Origin: Clarkia xantiana subsp. parviflora
Lineage: Eukaryota; Streptophyta; Magnoliopsida; Myrtales; Onagraceae
Length of the DNA stretch: 64,000 nt
Assembly (NCBI GenBank): GCA_036873135.1
Contig: JAPTYO010000002.1
Coordinates: forward strand, 2,252,952-2,316,951
Reading direction: 5' to 3'
Part shown: positions 1-12,393 of the stretch, piece after piece
Layout: every line of letters starts with the position of its first letter
How positions within the stretch are numbered: the stretch's first letter is position 1
Made by a program: the position numbers and the translations under genes
Notes under the pieces: model-generated
Databases searched by the model: none
Told to the model about the DNA's origin: nothing
Seen by the model: only the letters and a program-made list of their open reading frames with translations

Positions 1-1783
1 GTTCTTCTCTTTATATTATGTTAAAAAAATGACAAGCAACGTATTTATAATAACTTAGTCGATCGAACAATTAATTCAAAAAATTACCGATTTACGATAT
101 ATAGTTGTAAGTGTTTAGTAGTGTGCTACATCATCCGCCAACAAAATTAGTGTGTTTAATAAGGATGAGGAATAGAAAAGTCATGATAATTCATTATCTT
201 CACTCATTAATTTCTTTTACCATTTATTTATTTATGGAGTTTTCCTTGGGTTGCTTGATTCCACGAAGGTAATGAATGAAGGGAATCACGATCAATCGCT
301 TTTATTGATAATTAATTAAAACATTAATTAATTAATTAAATACTAAACAATTAAGAGTAAGACAACAGAAGATGACGTTCTCTAAGGTTTGAGTGTAGGA
401 TTCAAATTAGTGAGTGACTTGTAATAAATATTATTAATTAGTCATTCAATTTTAGAAGCAAATCAATGGCATTGGCTTATATGCTTCTCTCACTTTCACT
501 TCTTCTTTGATCTTATCCATCCTCCTCCCCCATGTATATGTTGTATTCAAGGCAAGCAATCATAGATTGTGACACTTCCATTTATCTCTCCCTCCCCAAC
601 TTGTTCATAAACTAACAATTTATCTTTATATTTTGCAAATAGTATGCAATTACAAGGAACACTCCATCTTAATATGCATGACGATAACTGTTAAAATAAA
701 TAGTTTAGAAAACCAAAATAATATTTACGTGTTTTTAGTAGTCCAGATTTTATGTCCTTATTATTCGATTGAGTTTTTTTTTTTTTTTTTTCAGCCAGAA
801 ACACCGTACTCATTGGGAGGCTTGATATTAGTGGAGTCAATGGGCGGGACGAGACGAAATTTGATGAGGAAGTGTTGAAATTTGAGATTATTATAGTTAG
901 TGAAGCTGAAAGTTTTAGTGGTCTGATATGTATCTTGAGTTGATTTTTATTCTTGGTTTATTGGGCTTTTGTTATATTTGAGCCCATACTTTGTTAGTTA
1001 GGCCCGTTTTGGGCTTAATTGTCACAAGTTGTATTGTTTAAGGTCCTTGTAGCTCTTTTTCCATATATTATGGGGTGTAAAGACAGATTAATTTAGAACC
1101 TTAGATATCTAAGCGTGATAATGGACCAGATGGAGGAACTCTCTTCAATATGTTTTCTAGATTACCATTTCTCATAAATTCAATGAAAGGATTCCCTAAT
1201 GTTTGAATTCATTTATATATATATGTCGTGGCCCGAATTCAACATAGAATTCCTAAAATTAACATATGTAGGGTACTTGTGGAAAGCCCGTAGGCCCTAT
1301 AACTTAAGTACCTCGGCCCTTAATAATGATTTCTTAAAATACAAGCCCGGATTAAAAAAATAAAGTCGGAGGAGATAATTAGAAAAAAAGAACGTTTAAC
1401 GACCACATTCAGAAATTATTATAAAGTAAAAGAATGTCAACCCATTAATTAATGTTTATATCAATTTGGCCAGAAAAAAAAAAATTAATCTTAGATCATT
1501 AAATTTATTTATAATTAAACATAGACTAAGCTTCATTTTCATTTGGTAGTAGTTATATGCATAAACATGGAAATCACTACCTTAAACATACATTTATCAA
1601 AAAAATTAAAAATTAAAAGGAATATGCGGCAAAACATGCTGCACACGTTCTACTTGAAACATGTAGTGAAATCACGTCGTCTTCTTCTTCCTCCGTGTAA
1701 TTTAAAGAACATCTTCTTGTCCACTCCAATCTCCATGGTACGCTACTCATCACTGCTCTGCAACTAAACCCTCTTCACTCGCC
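1..1783. other. AT-rich intergenic region, no gene seen
   Basis: No open frame here shows plausible coding character. The stretch holds a poly-T run near 776-791 and short AT repeats. The last few hundred bases should carry the promoter and 5' leader of the gene that starts at 1784; no specific element can be assigned by eye. Confidence 0.5.
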
Positions 1784-2785
1784 ATGATGCTCTCTAAGCA
1801 GTTCTCCAGCAAGCTCCAAGCTGATCTCTTCGGTATATTAGCCATGGAGGACGAGCCGGAGGTTCTAGAGGAGACCAGCTTAGTTCTTTCGCCGACGAAG
1901 GTCCCACTGCCGTTAGAATCGGTCCCACTGCCACCGGTGAGAGTAGCTATGGCTTCCGGCGACCTCAACTTGATGCCGCCGCCTCTCTCTCCGCCGTCGA
2001 AACCTAAGTTCTTAAGCATCAGCCTCCCCAACTCCGCCACATCATCACCGCGTTTACATCTCAAAAAATGGCGGCACGACGGCGGCCGAACCTCGCCGCG
2101 CGGGGCCGATACGACCACCCCGAACTTCATCCTCACCGTACCAGATCTCCGGCGGAGCAAGTCCTGCGGGGAGGGAAGATTGTGCGCTCCACCCTCCGTT
2201 GACTTCGACGCCTTGTTACGCAAGGAACAACTCGATGTCAACAAAATTAATGACGTCAAAACCATCTCAGCAGACCGGCCGCCACCGCCTCCTCCGGCGC
2301 CGGAGGAGTTCAAGTGCGGTGCACTGTGCTTGTTCCTCCCCGGCTTCGGCAAGGGCAAGCCCGTCCGGGCGAAGAAAACCTCTCCAGAGAACAGCGCCGA
2401 CCGGGTCATGATATCAAGAACCGTGTCGTTAGAGAAGTTCGAGTGCGGATCGTGGGCGTCGTCCGCCGTGGTGGAGGAATCCACCGGAGGGTCCACAGCG
2501 AACCTCTACTTTGACCTGCCGCTGGAGCTGATACGGACGTCGGGAAACGAGACGACTTCGCCGGTGGCGGCAGCGTTCGTGTTCGAGAAGGAGCTGAAAG
2601 GGGTGCTGAAGAACGGCGGAGTGGCGCCCAGAAAGTCGTCGGCGCATGAGTCGGGTCGGCACGTTCGGTTCTCGACGTCGTCGCCGATGTCAGACCCCAC
2701 GTCACCTGGTGGGACCTGCATAACGCCACGTCTGCGGAAGGCAAGAGAGGATTTCAATGCGTTCTTGGAAGCGCAGAGTGCGTAG
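1784..2785 (+). CDS. Conserved plant protein of unknown function, single exon
   Basis: A 333-residue intronless reading frame, GC-rich compared with its AT-rich surroundings, as expected of a real gene. It starts with two consecutive Met codons (1784 and 1787) and ends at TAG. There are no membrane segments and no signal peptide. The protein is rich in Ser and Pro and looks largely disordered, with short islands that recur in a plant-specific family: KFLSISLPNSA near residue 77, RRSKSCGEGR near 123, a CGALCLFLPGFGKGK-like segment near 180, RTVSLEKFECGSW near 212, YFDLPLELI near 242 and KGVLKN near 271. I recall such islands from uncharacterised angiosperm proteins, but I know of no assigned function. 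A 248-residue open frame on the opposite strand (1750-2496) is a GC-rich shadow. Coding status is fairly sure; function is unknown. Confidence 0.85.
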   Translation: MMLSKQFSSKLQADLFGILAMEDEPEVLEETSLVLSPTKVPLPLESVPLPPVRVAMASGDLNLMPPPLSPPSKPKFLSISLPNSATSSPRLHLKKWRHDGGRTSPRGADTTTPNFILTVPDLRRSKSCGEGRLCAPPSVDFDALLRKEQLDVNKINDVKTISADRPPPPPPAPEEFKCGALCLFLPGFGKGKPVRAKKTSPENSADRVMISRTVSLEKFECGSWASSAVVEESTGGSTANLYFDLPLELIRTSGNETTSPVAAAFVFEKELKGVLKNGGVAPRKSSAHESGRHVRFSTSSPMSDPTSPGGTCITPRLRKAREDFNAFLEAQSA

Positions 2786-3038
2786 AGAGAGAGAGGAGGA
2801 AGCTAAGGTTCAACTTTTTGGTGCTGCTCGACTCGACCCAGTCCATAAGGAGACTAGTTTTTGGTTCTCTTATATATATTCTGTGTGATCATAGCATATA
2901 TAATACCCTATATATAATGGTGTCATCGTCGTATTTTTCCACTTCATTAAAGCTAATTCATATGTTCCTCTCAATCATCAAGAAGATACATATGTAATAC
3001 ACCAGGCGGATTCTGAGTATTTAAAACATTTAAACTTT

Positions 3039-3108
<70 letters not shown>

Positions 3109-4329
3109 TTAAGCTAATTACCTGAAAAGAATAAGCCAATTTCTCGGGATAAGATCTTTTGTCCCACCATACCTGTTACAGATCGTGTCTCACCGTTAAA
3201 ATCATGATATGTGTTCTTAATGTAATTAATTTTGTGATTTTTTTTTAAAACCCTATTGAGATTCTAAAACATAAATAGTGTGGCAGATTATCTAAAATCC
3301 AATTTCTCGAGTTTTTATTTGCTGGCTCCGATCCATCAATCAGTTGGGTCCCACATATTTGTGAAATAGCTCAGGTCCGGATATATACCACCTAGTTGAT
3401 CCGAGCTATAGAATATTTATTCCAATTTCTTTTATTCACCACGTCAACAGTTTCCTTCATGCACTTTTATTCCACACGTGGCTGAATTCTTCATTTTCTT
3501 TACAACCATTTCAATTCTTCGTCATCTCATAATTTCTCATTCATTGAGTCGTTAGCGTCTCTTCAATTATAGGTGGGTTTTCGTTTCTGAGTCTCTCTTC
3601 GATTATCAGAACAATATATATATATATATATGCGAAGATTCATCAAACAAGCCGTAGAAGAGTACTGGAACCAAGAAGACGAAGATTAGTTGTTCAATAT
3701 AAATCAAAATTGATTGAATTAACTTGGCGTAATGAGAAGATTTGATAAATTCCTTACTCATCTAATTATTGTATGTTATTGTTGAAATTCTATATATTGT
3801 TTGAACTTTTAAACAGTAAATTATTGAAGAAATATGTGTTTGTGTATAATTTCAGTTAATTCTATATGATATTTTGTAGAGTGTAGAGGCTCATATGTTC
3901 CTGTAATCACATAGGATGTAATTTTCTGACTGTTGTCTGAAAAGACTTATTCTGATGTGTTGTTATGCTCATATTGATTCTTGATTGATATGAGCAAATA
4001 GAGATCTACTCATATTTTATGTAATTTCAGCTTTTACTTTTAAAGGGTTGTTATTAATGCGCTAAATTTTGTTTCAATGCAATGGTCTTTGTAGAGGAGA
4101 AACCGTCCATCACGTGCAGGTGCACAATCGATGAAATTGCATTAATAGAGTGTGTTAAATTACGTTAAACTACATTTTAACTAATGACTCTCTCTTTTTT
4201 AATTGATCTTGACTATTAATGTTGATCGATAATCAGATAATTTTACTAAATGCGGGGAGAAAATGACTTTGTTGGATAACAAATTCACAGTTAAAGTAAG
4301 TTCAGAACCTTTTCAGCTTGTAATGCCAG
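2786..4329. other. Intergenic, AT-rich, no gene seen
   Basis: The first part should be the 3' untranslated region of the upstream gene. The rest is spacer with an AT dinucleotide tract and no credible coding frame. Confidence 0.5.
3042..3104. repeat. AT dinucleotide microsatellite
   Basis: About 31 uninterrupted AT repeats. Such tracts are unstable in length and make a likely polymorphic marker. Confidence 0.95.
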
Positions 4330-4332
4330 TTA

Positions 4333-6001
4333 GAGCACTTCCAATAGCAAGTGCCTAGTGCCTTCACATCAGCAGTCACGTCACTGCCAACTCATCAAAG
4401 TGGCACTGCTACAATATTTGCTACAGTAAATGGCACTGTAAAATTGACACTCTCTCCAGTAGTGGAGGCCAAGTTCCACTTCTACATTGGGACCCACATA
4501 ATTTCATAATTCAAATATAATTTTTGCATTATATATATATAAATTATATATCATTATATATTCATATTTTTTTACAAGTACGGACATGAATAAATAATGA
4601 GATTCAAGTATTAGATGTTTTAATTAAAAAAAAAGGAAAATATATACAAAATTATAAAAATGTAATTGAATTTTTTAATAAAAATTTACATTTTTGAGTT
4701 AGTCAAAATTTATCAATTGTGAATCAAATATCTGGATTCCACTTTTGACCGAAGTATGTTGTTATTCTGAAATTTGAAAATTGATGTCTTTAGGGTAATA
4801 GTTCTATTATTTGCGTACTATAATTTATTTATTTTTTAAAAAAATTACGTTTCTTTTGTAATTAAAAATGATAAAAACATTATGAATATAACATAAAAAT
4901 GAGCACATAGTTCGTGCATATCCATAAAAATCGACCGGTTCGTGCATATCCATAGTTCTCTATTGTCAATTCATTGCAATAATTATACGTTACTTGACCA
5001 AGGTAAAATTACTATTAGGTGCAGTCCCCATGCGACATGCAGAATGATTGATAAGTATAATTGTTGATATAATAACATTGATCAATCAAATTCATTGAAT
5101 CTATTATTTCACCATAATCAGTGTATATCTGTTATACGTTGATTGACATATCTTAATTTAACATCATCAACATATTCACGTTTATGTACATCCATGATCA
5201 TATTAGTAAATCGATTATTGCATTAATCATGTGTTTTTATATATGATTTCCAATATATGTAAATTAGAAATATATTATATATACATCATTCTAAAAGTAT
5301 AATTTTTATAATAATTTATCGTAAAAGATATATTTCTTTCATATAATAATATAATATAATATAATACGTAAAATATATAAAAATATATATGTATTAAAAT
5401 AATATAATATTTTGTATTAATTATTTTCCATATTTAATAATTTGAAATGTTATACTATTTCAAAATTTAGAATTAACGGTTATTCAACATGGTAACATAT
5501 AAACAAATTAGATATGGAAATTTCGAAATTGATTCAAAGTTAAAAAGTAGTAATTTTGGTTCGTGTCGTTATTTATGTTACATAATATTCAAAATGACTG
5601 ATTACGGCTCTTGTCTATCTAACTTAGCGTAAATATATATACAATCAAATAGATGAGCAACACAATCGAATAAAATAATATTAAAAAGTTGGCACCGACA
5701 TGAACAGTAACTTGGGAGTTCCTACTAGTAGGCACTGTCCCACTTCACTATTCACTCAATAATGGCAAAACAGTAATATTAGTAATCCTAGTCACGCCTA
5801 GTCAGCATCCAGTGGCGAAAATTGGAACTAGGCACTCCCATTTTGGAACAAGGCACTCCTATTGAAAATGCAAGTGCCTATTTAATCATTACCAGTAGGG
5901 ACCAACAGTAAATGGCACTAGGCACTAGGCACTCTCTACAATAATAAATTTACAACATGGAACTAGGCACTAGACACTAGGCACTACTATTGGAAATGCT
6001 C
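4333..6001. mobile_element. Non-autonomous PIF/Harbinger-like inverted-repeat element
   Basis: The left end reads gagcacttccaatag and the right end is its near inverse, ctattggaaatgctc. Both sides are flanked by TTA, the 3-bp target duplication typical of PIF/Harbinger elements (TTA at 4330-4332 and 6002-6004). Both subterminal regions are full of a short motif close to gcactaggcact in opposite orientations. No transposase frame is visible in the 1.67 kb, so it would need a helper element. The family assignment rests on ends and target site only. Confidence 0.75.
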
Positions 6002-6129
6002 TTAGGGATAGGGACAATGTTAAAAACAAATAAAAGAAAGACATGACATGAGTAAGGTCCTAAAAAGCACCAACTATAGTTTTTTTTATTGTAATTAGCA
6101 AAGTTGCATTATCTTCATCTGCTGATTTA

Positions 6130-7140
6130 GCTGCTTTCTTTGAGTACTGTTGGAATTAAGTTGACGTAACCCTAAATTTTGGGAATGGACTTCAAGGTGG
6201 TACTTCTCTTTTCTATCTTAGGTGTCTATCTCGACCTCAAAGAGTACTTAGTTTTCGTTTGGGAAAAGTATGTAAAATATATAACATGTTTGAAAAAAAT
6301 GGTTTTATGGACCAATATGTTTGAAAATGTACAACATGTTTGAAAAAGGTGGTTTTATGGACCAATATGTATTAAAATGTACAACAAGCTTACAAAATAT
6401 ATTAAAATGACATACCGTCCACTTGTTATCAATAGTCTCATTAAGTGGACACGTGCGGAACACATTTTTAGAAGAAAAAAAATATTTAAAACAAAAAATA
6501 ATTTATATATAACGATGATTATTAATAGGTGGATGTAGATAATAATAATAATTATTATTTTTTAAAAACGTGATCCGCACACTTAATAAGATCAGTGACA
6601 ACAAGTGGACGATATGTCATTTTACCATCTTTTGTAAGCTTTTTGTACATTTTAAAACATTTTGACCATAAAACCATCTTTTTCAATCATGTTGTACGTT
6701 TTAAAATATATTGGTCCATAAAACAATATTTTTCAAACATGTTGCATGTTTTACATACTTTTCCCTTTTCGTTTGCGAAGTCTTGGACGCGTTAACCTGA
6801 AAATAGGGTGGGGATTTTCCTTTGATTCCACTCCGAACCTTAAGTCAGCAATGGAATATGAGAGAGTAATACTTTGTAAAGTATATCGAATGTAATATAA
6901 TGAAAATGCTCAAGGGTATTTATAGGGAAGATTTACCGACATTAATGGCGTCTACCCTTTAGGCAGGGTTTCTTTCCAAGGTCGGCTCAAGCAGGTGATA
7001 AGCAGGTCGCCACCTCATCATTCCTTTCTTCATGGCGGTAGAAGCAGTTGACAAGTAGGTCGTCACCTCATCATTCCTTTAAAGAAAGGTTTCTTCATAG
7101 GCGTTGGAAGCAGGTCGACACCTCACACAAAATCTACAAA
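6130..7140. repeat. Repeat fragment related to the 17.8-18.3 kb region
   Basis: The sequence around 6810-7130 (a gattccactccgaa motif, then copies of an aagtaggtgacaagcaggtcgtcacct-like unit) resembles 17930-18290, so both are probably pieces of one transposon family. The MITE at 6261-6765 lies inside it. No coding frame is seen. Confidence 0.45.
6261..6765. mobile_element. Mutator-like MITE, copy 1 of the gggaaa(a/c)gtatgt family
   Basis: The ends read gggaaaagtatgtaaaa and its inverse ttttacatacttttccc, with long imperfect inverted repeats (over 100 bp) behind them. A perfect 9-bp duplication, ttttcgttt, flanks it at 6252-6260 and 6766-6774. Nine-bp duplications are the signature of Mutator-like elements. 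There is no coding capacity. A second intact member is at 40034-40555. Confidence 0.88.
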
Positions 7141-7960
7141 AATATACATGCGCAACGCACGTATAATTAACTAGTATAAAGCACCTTATATATAGAGTAT
7201 TCTATTAATTCTTTATGTTATTTTAATATATCATATCTTATATAAATAAATTTATATATATATAAATAAGCTCGAAAATACTTTTTTCTTTTGCAGAATA
7301 TTTGCTAGAATTAAAAAATTGAGCATGTGAGTGAATGAGGAAAAGACATTGTGCCAACTGTGGAGCATATACGACGGCGCACACTACACTTGCACAATTA
7401 ATTGTATTTTATAAATTGCTACCTAATTAAAAAGTATCCCTTAACATCAACAACAGATGTCAGTACAAATGTAACATAACTGCATAATTTACTAGTTAAT
7501 TACTTCCAGAGTATTTTGAGATTTGATTTTTGTTTTTAGTGTATATATATATATGTATATATATGTGTGTGATGTTGGTTATTTTTACTGTCATAAGACA
7601 TTAAAAATATAGGTTGAAGTAGTGAGATCATTACCGTGAAATAAAAATGACAGATCGAAGACGCTACTAATTAGTGGTGAAATAATTTATAAATTTGGGT
7701 AGAATAAAATATTATAATCTAATAAAAAGAATATATTTATTTATTTTTATAGAAAAAGAGTGTCGAATATCGATCGAGAGAAGCAAAAGAAAGCACATTC
7801 ACGCTTAACCACCGTTCGTTTATTGGGGTCCCTCCTTAAACGAACCCATACACACAAAAATAATTGTTAATCATTAATTATTACCGTAACTACCCTTATA
7901 TATATATATATATAAAAAAGTCACAAAACTATCACAGTTTGGGAGTAATGATATAAATAT

Positions 7961-8443
7961 GGGTTAACGGGTCTTTTAGTCCATGATGTTTGCCCATTTT
8001 CGGGTTTTGGTGCATGATGTTTTTTTCCCTAGTTTTGGTATCATATGTTTGCAGATTTTTTCTAGTTTTGGTCCGACCGTTACATTCCGTCCATTTTTTG
8101 ACATGTACAAGTCAGGTGCAATTTTGTTCAATTTAGTCCCCCTAATACTTTTCTAACATTTTTTTTGTTCAATTTAGTCCCGGAATTTCAAAATTGACTC
8201 CAATTGGACCTGTTGTCCAATTGGAGTCAATTTTGAAATTCCGGGACTAAATTGAACAAAAAAGGTTTAAGTTTAGAGTGGATCACGTGACTTGAACATG
8301 TCTAAAAATGGACGGAATGTAACATTTAGACCAAAACTAGAAAAAATCTGCAAACATACAGTACCAAAACTAGGTAAAAAAAAACATAATGGACCAAAAC
8401 CCAAAAGTTGTCAAACATCATAGACCAAAAGACCTGTTAACCC
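7961..8443. mobile_element. Mutator-like foldback MITE
   Basis: The left end gggttaacgggtctttt pairs with the right end aaaagacctgttaaccc, and most of the 483 bp is one large imperfect inverted repeat. The central arms (about 8166-8262) are almost perfect around a 7-base loop. A perfect 9-bp duplication, tataaatat, lies at 7952-7960 and 8444-8452. There is no coding frame. It sits in the 3' flank of the galactosyltransferase gene. Confidence 0.88.
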
Positions 8444-8452
8444 TATAAATAT

Positions 8453-8863
8453 ATATACATGTAATAAAACAACCAGTTATTACATGAATTAAACCAAATA
8501 TAAATGGAGAGAAGCCAAATGACTACGTACCTTTTTTTTTTGGCATGCCATGAGTGGCATCATGTTTTATTGTTTTTGGCCACACAGAAAATCATCATTT
8601 ATATAACAAGGGTTACAAAAGAATGATGGCTCTCTATATATGTTGCTTCCACTTCCCAAGTAGAAAGAAAGAAGAAACTAACCGTTAACATCTTCCTTGC
8701 TATATAACCAACCAATCAATCCACCACTTCCCCTTTATCTCTTTACGTGTTACATTACATATAGGTGCAGCAGATTCGAACCATATTTGAAAAACAAAAA
8801 ACACCCACCAAACCAAACCAAAGAATTAATTGTGTATATGCCTGCCTAACTATTAAACATGGA
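8453..8863. other. Spacer and probable 3' region of the galactosyltransferase gene
   Basis: No credible gene. Because the neighbouring gene is on the minus strand and stops at 8864, its 3' untranslated region and polyadenylation site should lie here. Confidence 0.5.
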
Positions 8864-11253
8864 TTATTGTCGTGTCTTCTGCAACCTGGGACCAATCATC
8901 TTGAGTTCAAACCTCTTGACCGCACCACCAATGTCCCTCATGGTTGTGTCAAGCACATATGGGACGGTGTCGACGGTGAGGGCGGTTGAGTTTATGAGGG
9001 CACGGCAAGGCTCACGGCGGTTGGCAATAGTTCCGTGGTAGTGGAAGTACTTGATGCGTTTTTCGGTCTTGTGTGTGGTCTTGCCTGCCACGTTTTGAGA
9101 CATGTGGACCCCAGTCGCATACACTGCGCGTGGCTGCACCGCGTACTTGCGGTCCCGCCTTATTCCTCTCTTCACGTCTCTGTACACCAATTTCTCAAAC
9201 CCCCACTTCCTGCCCCCCAAATTACACCACAAACAAACAACACTCCATCAGCTGGACTTGTCTTCTTAACCCAACATGTGCTTAGCCAGCTGGCTCCGCT
9301 TTTTTCTTATTAATTTATTAAAATAAATAAATGCCCATGACTGATTATGAAACATTAATACATACATTAATTGATATGAGAGTTAACTAATATCATACTA
9401 ATATTATTAATGAAAATAATAATCTTAATCCGCATTATTATGGAGTGGCCTCAATCTATCATTGACAAATGGAGTCCAAATTCAACAGCAAGTGCTGTCC
9501 CTAATGAGGTCACCCGTAGTAGCTAGCTACATAAATTGAGAAGACGACAATTCCATAAAGAGAGGTTCAATCATACTTATATACCAACTACTCTACCACT
9601 AATAATATCAACGTAGACACATAATACAATCATGCTAATAATAATAATACATAATAAAGATGCCAAATGTCTAAATCACCAATTGTTTATACAATAGGTA
9701 GTGTCAAAAGTGCCATGCACTTCCACTTGCACTAATGCAATGCAATGCAGCCAAGAGAAGAATCTGACCATATGATGCCATCCATCAAAAGAACCAAGCC
9801 AAGCCAACCAAGGGAATAGAGAATTCATCATTCTAAACACATGGAGCTTTCAATTACTATCATCAATTCCCACTACCGTTCATCATTATAACATACCTAA
9901 TCATGAGCAGTCTAATTAAGACTATGAATATAATTTTATATATTTGGTCTCTTTCTTAAATTTGATCAGTGCTAAATTTACAGCGAACAGATGTCAATCA
10001 TTTAAGGATAACACTTAATTTGATAATCAAGAACAACCACCAATTGAATGACCACCAAGAGAGTTAAGTGAAGATAGATAGAGATACCTGTAAGTCATGC
10101 CGGTGATGTTGTCGGCGAGACAGAGACGGCTGTTCATGGTCATCTGCTCAATGGTGAACTGAGAGTAATCCGACAGTGAATCAAGCACTGACCGGAGAGT
10201 GTTCTTGGGAGGGACATATATGTACTCGTCGACATCGAAGAAGAACATCCACTTGGTCATGAACTTGTACCTGTGCAGACAGTCGTTCACCACCATGAAC
10301 TGGTTGTGATAATACCCATCGAATCTCTCCTGCTCCCTAATGTCTTGCAGCGTCACGTACCCCAGCTCCATCCACGGCTTCAGCACCTCCAGCACCTCCG
10401 GGTGGATCCCGCCGGCGTCGTGAATCACGAAGTGCGACCGACCGCCGAACAGCCTCACGTGATACGCCATCCACTCCCTCACTCTCTGAGGACTCAGGGT
10501 ACCGTATAGTGAGGAGCCGCAGTAGAGGTAGTCGTACTTCGGTTTGGCGGTGAACACCTTCAGGTCCAGACTCCCAGGTTGTTCCGACAGCGCATCGATC
10601 GTGTCGGTGAGGTTAAAATCGCGGTCGGATCCGCCGGAAGTGGATGCCAGAACGGTTAGCTTCCCGCCGGAGTTGTCGCCATTTACAGGTTCCGGAAAAG
10701 TGCAGTTGACGACGACGACGGTGTAGACGCGGCCGTAGCCCCAGTCCGGGAGGATTTTGTATCCGGCGGCGGTGAGGGCGGTGCCGTTGCCGTGAGGAAC
10801 CCAGCGGCACTGGTACGTCGGCTTGGCGAAGACGTGGAGAGGCTTGGAGGCGAGGCCGACAATGGCGAAGGTGTCGAGGCCGCCTCGGTAGGCTCCCATG
10901 GTGATGAAGTTGTAGGCGGCGGATCCGTAAGGGTTGAAGCCGCGCTTGAGGATGCCGCCTTCTAGAAGCTGCTCCTGAGGGGGAGGAGGAGGAGGTGGAG
11001 GGAGGAGAGGCGGCGGGGCGGTGGTGGTGGTGGTGAGGGAAGGAGAGATCTTGGAGACGCAGAGGCGGAGATCGGCGGAGGACAAGGAGAAGCGAGGGGG
11101 GAAGAACTGGAGGATAGTGGCGATGGTGCAGAGGATTAAAAGAGCCGTTAGAAGGAGGCGGAGCTCGGCTGCACAGTTCCAGACCACGCCGACGAACATT
11201 TTTCCTCCGGAGCTAGTGCGGTCTGCGTCGGATCTTTCTCTCTCCTTCGCCAT
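8864..11253 (-). CDS. Galactan beta-1,4-galactosyltransferase, GT92 family (GALS2/3 type)
   Basis: Two exons, 11253-10088 and 9209-8864, split by an 878-bp GT-AG intron; the joined frame gives 503 residues, close to known GALS proteins. The order is a cytosolic N-terminus opening MAKER, one membrane anchor near residues 30-50, a Thr/Pro-rich stem with an eight-proline run, then the GT92 (DUF23) catalytic domain. Its metal-binding DVD motif lies near residue 340 within FFFDVDEYIYVPP. Exon 2 holds the conserved KWGFEKL start, an HMSQ motif, the HYHGTIANRREPC segment and the C-terminal end. GALS enzymes add beta-1,4-galactose to the galactan side chains of rhamnogalacturonan I in the Golgi; that role is inferred from the family. 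The splice restores a Tyr-Arg-Lys-Trp junction that I recall from family members. The opening and junction look closer to GALS2/3 than to GALS1. Confidence 0.93.
9210..10087 (-). other. Intron of the galactosyltransferase gene
   Basis: On the minus strand it opens with gtatct and ends with gggcag. It interrupts a codon after the second base. No element is recognised inside it. Confidence 0.85.
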
Positions 11254-11904
11254 TGTTGATTGAAGTGTGAGCTCGACAGAGAGTAGTGGACGGTGGTTGC
11301 TCGAGATGGAGGATGAGTCTAGAAAGAAGAGCAGAGAAGAGATGAGATGGGATATTGAGATGCGCAGTGAGAGTTGCTTTACTTTTGGCTACTCTTCCCT
11401 TCCCTTTCTACTAATGGAACCCCTTTTGTTTTTGCAAAACAAATTAACTAATGGAACTCTCCGATAAATATATTAATAATATTATTTATAATAAAAGGCC
11501 AAAAAAAAAAGGAATGGAATTGTTACGTTACGTTATGTTTTTTTTTAAGTTGCGTTATGTTACGGTGACTGAAAATGTATATTCGTATCATATTTTTTAG
11601 AGTAAATCTTTAAAATACGAAATTTTTAGTGAAAAAATCATAGAAAGTTGTCAAGTGACACATGTCAAATTATGAATGTTTATAAAATGAAAAGAGAATG
11701 TTGTTATGATTGACATGTGAACCTATATGTACTTTCTATGGATTTTTTACTGTTTTTTTCACATATTCTAGCATCACCCTATTTTCTATAAACATATAAT
11801 AATAATAATAATAATAACTACAGTAATACCGTAATTATATCCATAACTACAATTTTTATCATAATTTTATTCGTATATCCATATTTTTAAATTGTATCTA
11901 TAAA

Positions 11905-12393
11905 AAAAGTATGTAAAACATTCGACGTGTTTGAAAAAAATAGTTTTTAATATCAACATGTTTTAAACTGTATAACATATTTCCAAATTATAGTAATCTT
12001 ACTTCTTTTAATTATCATTTAAAATTAAATGCATTTTTATTGTACAGAATTAACTAAGTAATTTTTAATGTATAAAATCTAAGGTGGATTATATTAAAAT
12101 TAGAATTGAGTCAATAGAAACCTAAACAGTTAGAGGATTAACTGAGTCACAATCGAAAATACTTGGTACACTATGTAACATTAATATGAGTTATTAGGAC
12201 TTAAGTTGGTTATTTAGAAAATTATTAGCTTAATTTTGTAAAATTAAAATGAATATAACAACATAGTTGGAAGAATGATTGAATAAGGAAATACAAATAA
12301 CTATCGTCTTGAAACATGTTATACATTTTAAAACACGACGATACAAAAAATTATTATTTTCAAACATGTTGTATGTTTTACATACTTTTTCCT
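11905..12393. mobile_element. Degenerate MITE related to the 6261-6765 family
   Basis: The left edge aaaaagtatgtaaaaca and the right edge tgttttacatactttttcc match the terminal repeats of the family, with acatgttt-like subterminal motifs. The inside has diverged and no clean target duplication remains. This is an old copy. Confidence 0.6.

Noticed and set aside
1750..2496. 248-codon open frame antisense to the first gene
   Set aside because: It is the complement of a GC-rich coding region, starts outside any gene context and has a low-complexity product. The plus-strand frame carries recognisable family motifs.
6595..6795. 66-codon open frame
   Set aside because: It lies mostly within the right arm of a MITE with exact target duplications.
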